Origin: Candidatus Zhuqueibacterota bacterium
GTDB lineage: Bacteria; Zhuqueibacterota; Zhuqueibacteria; Residuimicrobiales; Krinioviventaceae
DNA: 51,985 nt
Assembly: GCA_016928775.1 (NCBI GenBank)
Contig: JAFGKD010000094.1
Coordinates: 73,504-125,488, forward strand
Direction: 5' to 3'
Part shown: positions 1 through 10,000 of the stretch, piece by piece
Numbering within the stretch: the stretch's first letter is position 1
Layout: the number at the start of each line of letters is the position of its first letter
Made by a program: the position numbers and the translations under genes
The notes under the pieces: generated by a model
Database searches by the model: none
What the model was told of the DNA's origin: nothing
The model's input: the letters and a program-made list of their open reading frames with translations, nothing else

Positions 1-292
1 GGGGATCTAAATTCTCTACCTCTTTGGGATAAAATCCAAAAAAATTGGCATCAAATTGATCCGCATTGTCAATGATGCCGCGCGCCGCCACATAGTTCGG
101 CTTTTTATAAACAGTCTCGCTTATGCCAGATGTTTCCAGCTCCTCCGCTGAAAAAAAAGAGAGGGATTCGAGACCGTCGCATAAATTTTTCCAAAATTGT
201 TCAATGGTTGAGGCCCCCGGAAACCTTCCTGACATACCTATAATTGCAACATCCAAACCTGCATAAGCATCAGTTGCTGTTGTTTCGTGCAC
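1..292 (-). CDS. Ketosynthase N-terminus of a further polyketide synthase (partial, runs off the window)
   Basis: An open frame read leftwards from a GTG at 292 to the window edge gives 97 codons. It opens with a short leader followed by the KS signature VAIIGMSGRFPGA, then IEQFW, a SFFS segment, and FDANFFGFYPKEVENLDP, which is the usual start of a condensing ketosynthase of trans- or hybrid-PKS type. The active-site Cys and both His lie outside the window. The GTG start is chosen because an in-frame TAA lies two codons upstream and AGGAG sits about 8 nt before it. It would act directly after the broken NRPS module upstream and presumably adds another malonyl-type unit to the growing lipopeptide. 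Whether AT, KR or other domains follow cannot be seen. Confidence 0.85.
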   Translation of the reverse strand, partial: MHETTATDAYAGLDVAIIGMSGRFPGASTIEQFWKNLCDGLESLSFFSAEELETSGISETVYKKPNYVAARGIIDNADQFDANFFGFYPKEVENLDP

Positions 293-371
293 TCTTTATT
301 CTCCTATTCCTCATCTGTTGTCGTTGCGCTGCTATTCTCGCTCGCTGTTTGGTTACACGCTTTTCTGCGTT

Positions 372-1076
372 TTATGTCGTCAACGCGCTATTCTGGTTTT
401 TTAAAAAATCGGCTTGACTGGCAATCGTCGGATATTGAAAAAGCTCGATCACTGAAATTTTGACGCCAAAACGTTCTTCCAGCAAAGCGTGTAGTTTCAT
501 CATTAAAAGTGAATGACCACCTGTTTCAAAAAAATTATCATGAACACTCGGATTATCGACGCCGAGCGTTTCCTGCCATAACGCAGCAATCTTGTGCTCG
601 AATTCATTTTTAGGCGTAACAACAGGGCGCCCCATCTCTTGTTCACGACCTGGAACTGGAAATGATTTACTATCAATCTTGCCATTTTGCGTGAGCGAAA
701 AATCTTTTATATGCATAAAAAAGGTTGGAATCATATATGCGGGAGTTTCTTTTCGCAAAAAGAAGGCTAATGTGGCTCGCTGCAGCGGCCCCTCATTTTC
801 AACGGCAAAAGTCGTTCGTAAAGAGACATGGTGAAGAATCATCGCTTGCCATGCCCCTTCAAATACCTTGATATCCAGCTTTTGTTGAACCTCGACTGCG
901 CGATAAATGTTGTAAGCAATATTGTCCTGCGAAAACTGCTGCAAAAACCACATGGATTTTTGCCCGGGTGCCAGCGGTGCTTCTTCGACGATTCCCCCAT
1001 AGAGGGAATCGTCATATTCAGGTTCCTTTATATTCTTCGATCGTTTTTGATAATCGAGCGTAATTTCTGCTCCCAT
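372..1076 (-). CDS. Remnant NRPS module: C-domain start fused to A-domain end plus PCP
   Basis: Numbering from the longer ATG at 1088 gives 238 residues. Residues 33-104 are the beginning of a condensation domain (APGQKSMWFLQQF, then VSLRTTF). At about residue 105 the sequence jumps directly into the last part of an adenylation domain (PAYMIPTFF, LTQNGKID), and residues 155-230 are a complete peptidyl carrier domain with FFETGGHSLL (Ser193). Roughly 900 residues of an ordinary C-A-PCP module are missing, including HHxxxD and the whole A catalytic core, so the protein cannot select or condense an amino acid. Start 1076 is preferred because GGAG lies 6 nt before it. The gene overlaps the end of the megasynthase gene. 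The TAA at 372 is followed in the same frame by 32 codons for a basic tail like that of the upstream protein, so the stop may itself be a mutation. It is probably a decaying gene, with assembly collapse as the alternative. Confidence 0.8.
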   Translation of the reverse strand: MGAEITLDYQKRSKNIKEPEYDDSLYGGIVEEAPLAPGQKSMWFLQQFSQDNIAYNIYRAVEVQQKLDIKVFEGAWQAMILHHVSLRTTFAVENEGPLQRATLAFFLRKETPAYMIPTFFMHIKDFSLTQNGKIDSKSFPVPGREQEMGRPVVTPKNEFEHKIAALWQETLGVDNPSVHDNFFETGGHSLLMMKLHALLEERFGVKISVIELFQYPTIASQADFLKNQNSALTT

Positions 1077-4000
1077 AGCGTTCTCCATTTTTAGCCTTGC
1101 TATAACGATCGCGTTGCGCTTGAATTTTATTGCGTTGTCTCACAGCTCGCATTTCCACATTTCGAATGGCCATGCTTTCTTTCTTGCTGGTGCTTAAGAA
1201 TTTAGCCTGGGAAGCAATTGTTGGATACTGAAATAATTCGACTACTGATAATTTTGTGTTGAGCGATTCTTCCAAAATGGCGTGTAATTTTACCATCATG
1301 AGGGAATGGCCACCTATCTCGAAAAAATTATCGTGAATACTCACCTGCTTTATATTGAGAACTTTGCGCCACGCTTCGGCAATTGTCCTTTCAATATCAT
1401 TTTTAGGCTTGACAATATCGGTTCGATTTAATTGCTGCTTAAAGAATGGGTCTGGAAAAGCGCGTCGGTCGATTTTTTTATTTTGTGTCAACGGGAAATC
1501 GTCCATGCGCATGAATGCTGATGGCACCATATAGGGCGGCAGCTTTTTCTTCATAAAACTGGACAGCGAAACGTATGAAATATCCTGATTGTCATTGGAC
1601 AAATAATAAGCGGCCAAACGCGTCTCGCCGGTTTTGACGCGTCGCGCCAACACAACCGCGTTTTTGATATCCGGATGCTTGAGAATCGTACTTTCGATTT
1701 CACCGAGTTCGACACGTAATCCGCGAATCTTAACCTGATGATCAATCCGACCGAGAAATTCTATTTTCCCATCGACAAGGTAACGAACCAGGTCGCCGGA
1801 ACGATATAATCGTTCACCCGGTGTATCGGCCCATGGATTGGGGATAAACTTTGATGCCGTGAGATCAGGTCGATCAAAATAGCCGCGAGCCACACCAATG
1901 CCGCCGATCAACAATTCTCCGGGCACCCCGATGGGCACCGGATTCATTTCCTGGTCCACAATATAGAGCCGGAGATTGTCAATCGCGGTGCCGATCGGGA
2001 TATTATCCGAATGAATTTCACCGTCAATCACATTCGCTGTCGTACACACAGTCGATTCGGTTGGGCCATAGGCATTGATAAAGCGCCGTCCTTTTTTCCA
2101 CCGGTTCACTGTATTTTTTGTGCAGGCTTCTCCGGCGGAAATGATCGTCTCCAGTTCTGGCAACTCGGCTTCGGGCAACACAGCCAGAATCGAGGGCGGT
2201 AGCGTTACCGTAGTGATGGCGTTGTTCTTCAGCGCTTCCAAAAGTCCTTTTTGCGACAGCATCGTCTCTCTGCTGATCATATACAACGTTGCCCCAGAGA
2301 TCAATGCCATAAAAATCTCGGAGACCGACGCATCAAAACTGAACGATGCATATTGCAAAACTCGACTGTCAGGTCGTACATCAAATATTTTGATCTGCGC
2401 CTGCACAAGATTGATCAAACCCTCTTGCGTCAGCATGACGCCCTTGGGTTGTCCAGTTGAACCCGACGTGTAAATAATATACGCCAAATTCTTTTTGCCG
2501 GTGGTGATGTTCGGACACGTGCGACTCTGTTCGGCCACAGCCTGTTTTTCCAGGTCAAGGTAAATATAAGTACCATCAAAATCCGGCAGGTTTTCTCGCA
2601 AATCGGACAGCGTGATGACATTTCGAACGTGCGAGTGCTCAATCATGTATCGCAGCCGCTCTTTCGGGTAGTGCGGATCAAGCGGCAAATAGGCACCGCC
2701 GGCTTTTAAAATGCCAAGCAAGCCAACGACTGTTTCAAGCGAACGTTCAACGCACAAACCGACGATTGTTTCCGCTCCGACACCACGCTGCTGCAGATAG
2801 TGTCCAAGCTGATTCGCCATAGCATCGAGCTGGCCATAGCTCAGATCCTGATCCTCAAAGTGCACCGCAATCGCCTCAGGATGCCGCCTCACCTGTTCTT
2901 CGAACAAATTCTGAATACACGGACTCTTTGGTAGCGGCACGTGCGTATCATTCCAGCCAAATAAAACCTGATATAATTCCGAGTATGGCACAACCTGAAG
3001 GTGTGCAATGTGTGCCTCCGGCTGCTCGACGATGCTTTCAAGCAAGGTTTTATATTGATCTAACAACCTGAGAACTGTTTCTTCATGATAAAGATCAGTG
3101 TTAAAAGTCAGGGATGCCGCCAATCCGTCTTTGGCTTCGGCAATCATCCATGTCATATCAAATGGAGAAACCTGATCTTCGATAGGCAACACGGAAATTG
3201 GATGTCCGGCAAAAGTCATCTCCTCCCCCTCTATGCCGAGGGAAATCGAAGAGAGCCCTTCGTTATCGAGTACATGCGCACGCTGGTAAACGAACATGGT
3301 CTGAAAAATGGGTGTTCGACTCGCATCGCGAGCTGGCGCTAATTTTTCCACTAATTGATAGAACGGATAATCCTGATGCTCCAGAGCCCCGACAACGGTC
3401 TGTTGCACATCTGTTAGAAATTCTGTGAATGAAACATGTCTTTTGACGAACGAACGAAGTGCGACCGGATTGACAAAATATCCAACAATATCGGAAAATT
3501 CCGATCGACTGCGACCAGTCGTGGGTGTGCCAACGATAATATCATCTTGTCCGGTATATTTATAGAGTAAAATTTTGAATGCTGCAAGCAACGTCATATA
3601 AAGTGTGACACCGCGCGCATCACTCAGTTTTTTCACCTTATCCGTCAATTCCAAACCGAGTTTGAGCGAGCGAATTTTTCCATTAAATGTCTGCACCGGC
3701 GGACGAGCGAAATCGGTCGGCAGCTCCAGAACCGGCAATGAACCGGCCAATTTTTTGGCCCAATAGGAAAACATTTTTTCGCCAGCGGAATTCTGCAACA
3801 ACTCATTTTGCCACGCCACGTAATCTGTATATCGATAGCGCAGCGGCAAAAACGTAAAGTTTACATCCGTATTCAGATAGAGTTGCGAAATTTCATTCAC
3901 GATAATGGCCAACGACCACATATCCATAACAATATGGTGTGCTGCTATCACCAGGATCGAGTGCTGTTTGGAGCGTTCAAGTACTGTCGTTCTGAACAAC

Positions 4001-7000
4001 GGACCCTTTGTCAAATCATAGGGTTCGTTTGCCAGCACCTCAATACGTTTTTGTACGGCTTTATTATCGAGTTGCGCAACATCCTCTATGTCGAATAATA
4101 CATCCATGTGCTCATGTACATGCTGGATTTGTTCACCACCCTTGAAATGAAAGGTTGTGCGAAGAGAGGGATGTCGATTAACGATGATCTGCAAGGCGTT
4201 ATGCAAGACATCTAGATCGATCGCTGAACGGATACGAACCGCATATACCGGATTGTAAATACTTTTGGGCGCCATCTGATGCTGCACCCACATTGCTTCC
4301 TGGCCTTTGGACAAAGGAAAGAGGCCATATTCTGGCTCTGTCGATGCTTTTATTAGTGCGCTTTCGTCATGTTTCTCCAATTCTTGCAAAATAAATTCAC
4401 AGAGTTCTTCGATAGTTGGACCGACGATAAGCCGAGCGACCGGCAACTTGAAACTCCATGCTCTTTCAAGCTTTACCTGAAGTTCAACCGCCATGATGGA
4501 ATCCAGTCCAAAATTTGTCACCGGTTGCTTGAGATCGAGCTGTTCCGGATGCATGCCAAGAATAGCGGCCAACTGCTTTTGGATGAAAACCGCCAACATA
4601 TCACCACGGTGCGCAGCGTCGGCCGACATCAATTCATCCTTTGTCAAGCTGACACCGCTGTCAGGCTGTTTGACCTCAGACTCGGATTTAACATTATGTT
4701 CTGTACTTGCCTTATAAATATTCTTTTCGGCTGCATTCACACGTTTGAAGCGGGCGCGTTTAATCAGATGAATAACGCTTCCATTGCGGTTGACCAAATA
4801 CGCATCCGCGATCACGTGGTCGTTTGCCACTGAATCGGTGGTGGCGATACACCACACATCACTATAATTTTGTTGATAATTAATCTGCCGCTCAAAACCA
4901 TCGGCAATCAAGATATCACTGCTGTTTTGTAGTGTCAATGCGATAGTCTGACAACAAGCGTCCAAAAACATCGGATGTATTTGGTAATTGTCGATCTCCG
5001 GGAGAATATCTTCGGGTACGTTAACTTTGGCTAACGCCATGTTCTCTCCGAGAAAGATCTCACCGAGAATAGGTGAATTATTGCCAAGACAAAGACCACC
5101 GGTTTCGAGACGCTGATAATAGTCTTTCATATCAGCTTTTTGGGTCTGCTTGAGCAGCATCGGAATAGAGGTCTCCGGACCTTGATACTCGGTTTGTTCT
5201 TCATGGACTATAGTGCCCTCGGCATGCAAAATCCATATTTTTTCATCCGTTTGTTCTTCCAGGCTATACGCCTTAAAATTTGCTTCCTCGCGAGATTCGG
5301 GTGTGACTAAAAATTGAATTTGCGTACCACTTGCTTTCAGTAACAAGTCGGAATGAAATTTGACATTCTTTAAAGCAACGTGTTCATCCTTCAACGCGCG
5401 ACGGCCGGCTGAGAGTCCCATCTCCACAAAAGCGGATGATGGCAGTACCGGTGAATTTGACAGGGAGAAATCATGCAAATAGGTATCAAGATTACCATTG
5501 ATTTTATTCTGAAATTGAATCGTCGCCAGAGGTGACGGAAGTTCATAACCCAGCAAGGGATGAACTTTTTGTCCTTGCACACGGCCGTTATCGCTTTTTT
5601 GCACAAGATCCGTTTCGCGAGGTTGCAGCCAATAACGCTGTCTCTGAAAAGCATAGGTCGGGATACGGACTTTTAATCGCGAATAGCTCTGATCAAATGC
5701 TTGCCAGTCAATATTTAGTCCATTGACATAAAGCTGGGCCACACTCTTCAACAGATAACTCCAGTCGTCTTCACTCGATTTGAGAGAGCCAACCCAGATG
5801 GCATTGTATGTCGGCATGCTACGGCGTCCCATCCCAATCAAATGAGGATTTGGCCCCGGTTCCACAAAGACGTCACAACCCACATCGCGCAATGTGCTGA
5901 TACCCGCATAAAACTGCACCGTATTTCTTATGTGCGACCGCCAATAGGCGGCATCCGGGATATTTTCCTGCACAGTGCCAGTGACGTTGGAAACAATTGG
6001 AATTTGTGGTTTTTTATACTCTATTTCGCTGGCAATTTTTTCAAACTCATCGAGTATGGGGTCCATGGCAGCGGAGTGGAAAGCATGCGAAACCACGAGC
6101 TCTCGCACTTGAATCTCCTGCGCCTGGAATTGGTCGAGAATCGCATCGATCTCGTGATGAGTGCCAGAGATGACTATTGTTTGCGGGCCATTCACACCGG
6201 CGATATCAACCGAGTTGTACTGACTGATTTTTGCGGTGACCGTCGGTATATCCGCAAAAATTGCCGCCATCTTGCCGCCAGTTGGCAGCGATCCCATGAG
6301 TCGGCCTCGCGCTGCCACAAGCTTGAATGCATCTTCCAAACTGAATACACCGGCATAGTATGCGGCAACCAACTCGCCAATACTGTGTCCCATAACGTAA
6401 TCGGGAAATATTCCCCACTCTTGCCACACCTCAGCCAGGGCATATTCAATGGCAAAAATCGCCGGTTGTGTATAGATCGTTTGGTTGATCAGCGGATCGT
6501 TATCATTATTATAAATGATGGACAGGATTGGTTTATCCAAAACGGCCCGGGAAATTTGGTCGCATTGATCGAGCGCACGCTTGAACACTTTATTTGTCTC
6601 ATAAAGTGATTTGCCCATATTTATATACTGAGAACCCTGACCGGTGAACAAAAAGGCAACTTTATGGGCGGCAAATTGACTCGATCCCGCAAAACCATTG
6701 CTCAACACCTGATTTTCCAGAATTCCGCTCATCTTTGTCTGAAAATCGTGCCGATCAGTACCGACGATAGCCAGCCGATGTTTAAAGTGATCGCGAGCTG
6801 TATTGCCTGTGTAGCAGATATCAGCAATTTCTTCTGTGGTCGATTCAAGAAAATGAAACATCGAACGAGCCTGATCATTCAGTCCCTTTTCTGATTTGGA
6901 TGAGAGCGTTATGATATGCGCAGTTCTGTCGACATTATTCGTATCGAGGGTAACGGCCTGAGCTTCTTCCAGAATGATATGTGAATTGGTGCCACCAAAG

Positions 7001-10000
7001 CCAAATGAGCTGATGCCGGCGCGTCGGGGCTTTGTCTTTACACTCCACGGTCTTGACCTGGACACAATTTCAATTGGCATTTCATTTATCGGAATGTGCG
7101 GATTGATCTTTTTGAAAAACAAATGCGATGGAATCAACTGATGATTCAGAGCGAGGGCCGTCTTGATGACGCCGGCCACGCCGGCGGCGGATTCGAGATG
7201 GCCGATATTTGTTTTGACCGAGCCAATAAGACAGGGATTGTCTTTGGTGCGATCCCGCATCACCGCGGCGATAGCTTTTACTTCAATGGGATCGCCGAGG
7301 ATCGTGCCGGTTCCGTGTGTTTCAATATAATCAATGTCTTTTGCCTCTACATTAGCATCTTGCAGTGCCTTTCTAATCACGTCCTGTTGTGCCAATCCAT
7401 TCGGCGCGGTAATGCCATTGCTGCGGCCGTCCTGATTCACCGCCGAACCGCGAATAATGGCATAAATGCGATCACCATCTCGTTCCGCATCTGACAGACG
7501 TTTCAACGCCAGAAAACCACAGCCTTCGCCACGAGAATAACCATTTGCATCCGCATCAAATGTTTTGCAGCGACCGTCAGGTGACATGAGTCGTGCGTGC
7601 GAAAAAGTAACAGTGATTTCCGGCGACAGTACCAGATTCACACCGCCGGCAAGCGCCAGGTTAATCTCACCGGCTCTCAAGCTGCGCACGGCCTGATGAA
7701 TGGCAACAAGCGAAGAGGAGCATGCCGTGTCAAGAGCCATGCTGGGACCGCGAAAATCGTAAAAATAGGATAAACGGTTGGCAACGATGCTAAAAGCGTT
7801 GCCGGTACCCGTGTAAGTGTCGATATTTTTGATATCACCATTGAGCAAATTCGCATAATCATTATTGCTGACACCGATATAAACGCCCGTGACACTACCC
7901 GAGAGAGATGAAGGTGCATAGCCCGCATCTTCCAAAGTTTCCCACGAGACTTCCATGGCCAGTCGCTGCTGCGGATCCATGCGGTTGGCTTCGCGCGGCG
8001 AGATACCAAAGAACTGGGCATCGAACTTGTCGACATCCTGAATAAAACCGCCGGATTTGGTCACGACCTTGCCCGGCACCCCGGGTTCGGGATCATACAG
8101 TTCATCAATATCCCAGCGGTCTTTGGTGACCTCGCTAATGGCATCGACGCCATCCACAAGAAGCTTCCAAAATTCACGCACATTTTGCGCACCCGGGAAT
8201 CGACATCCCATACCAATGATGGCAATATTCTCGTGCTTATCAGAGTTCTGGATAGCGGCTGACTCTTGGATGTTATCCTCATCGCTCAGGTATCGTGACA
8301 ACGCTTCAATTGTCGGATAATCATAAGCCAGGGTTGCGGACACCGGTCGGCCGAGCCACTCTTCCAAATCACCGGCCAAACCAGTAGCACGCGCGGAATC
8401 CAGCCCATACCTGGCAAACGGCTGAGAGACGTCAATATCTGCTGCGGCAATATTCAGTTCCTTGGAGATTTTGGCGACGATCCAGCGTTCAATTTCTTTC
8501 AAGCGCGGCGACTTGGGCGTGGGACGTTCAGTTGTTTCCGCACGACTTGGGATCTGAGGCGCTTGCATAGCCTGATCATCAGCATGCCAGATATCAACTT
8601 TATCCAGCGTATCATCGAGATAGCCCTGTCGCGCCGCGTAACGCTGTATCTTGCCACTCGACGTTTTGGGAATACGACCTGGTTTGACGAGCACCAGGGC
8701 GTACAACTGCAGGTCGTGGTTTTCGGCAACTGCTTCACGCATGGCTGCTGCCACCTCGCGAATTTCAGGATTCTGGCGAAATTCAAGTTCATGGGCAATG
8801 ACCAGCTTTTCCTCATCACCAACTTCTACCGAAAAAGCTGCGCCGCCACCCAGCCGGAGCGCAGGATGACACACCTCGACCGTACGCTCGATATCCTGGG
8901 GATAATGATTCACACCGCGAATAATGATCAAGTCTTTAATACGGCCGGTGATAAACAGCTCATCACCCATCAAAAAGCCACGATCCTCGGTTCGTAAAAA
9001 GGGACCTTCTTTTGTATCGGCGATATAGTTTTGAAATGTTTTTTCAGATTCTTCCTGGCGATTCCAGTAACCACGGGAGATGCTTCGGCCTTTGATCCAC
9101 ACTTCTCCCATCTCACCATTCGCTACCTCCAGGCATGTCTCGGGATCAACGATTTTAACGACTTGATCGCCGCTAAAGTGACCGCTGCCGACCAGCACAC
9201 GGCCATTCTTTTCATCATCGGATAAAACCAGCTTGTTATGCTCCAATGCCTTTTTGTCAAACTTTTTGACAACCGGCAATTTATCGATTCGACTGGAGCA
9301 GACAAAAACCGAGCTCTCTGCCAGGCCGTAGCACGGTAAAAGTGCCTTGCGATCAAAACCATAGGGTTCAAAGGTCGTCGCAAATCGATCCAGGGTTTCC
9401 CACCGAACCGGTTCCGCGCCATTGAACGCCACCTGCCAACTGCTCAAATCCAGATGTTCCCGCTGTTCCGGCGTGCTTTTATTCACCAGGATATCATAGG
9501 TGAAATTCGGCCCACCACTCACCTGCGCTTTATATTTTGTGATCGTTTCCAGCATGCGCATTGGCCGCTGCAAAAATGCCGCGGGCGGCATATAGATCGT
9601 ATGCGCCCCAGCGTAGAGTGTTTCCAACAACCCGCCAATAAGCCCCATATCATGATAAGGCGGTAGCCAAATAACACCTTTTGAATCCGGTGTTATGCTA
9701 TATGCCTCGTGAATCGTGGACAGGTTATGCAGCAGATTATTATGCGACAGCATGACACCTTTTGGATTGCCGGTGGAGCCGGAGGTATATTGTAAAAATG
9801 CCAAATAATCGCCCGATACATGTGGGGGCGCCCACTTTTCCTCGTATCCGCCCAAGTCAGAATCGGTTGTCAGAAGCGTTACATTCTTCAAACCTTCAAC
9901 AGTTGAGAACATTGAAGTAATTTTATGCAAAAGGGATTCCGAGGTCAAGGCGACTTTTGCCTGCGCATCGTCGATAATAGACTGGACGCGCCCAAGGTTA

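Noticed and set aside
5842..6609. 255-codon plus-strand frame inside the megasynthase
   Set aside because: It lies opposite the AT domain, whose motifs are clear on the minus strand; no signal, motif or ribosome site of its own.
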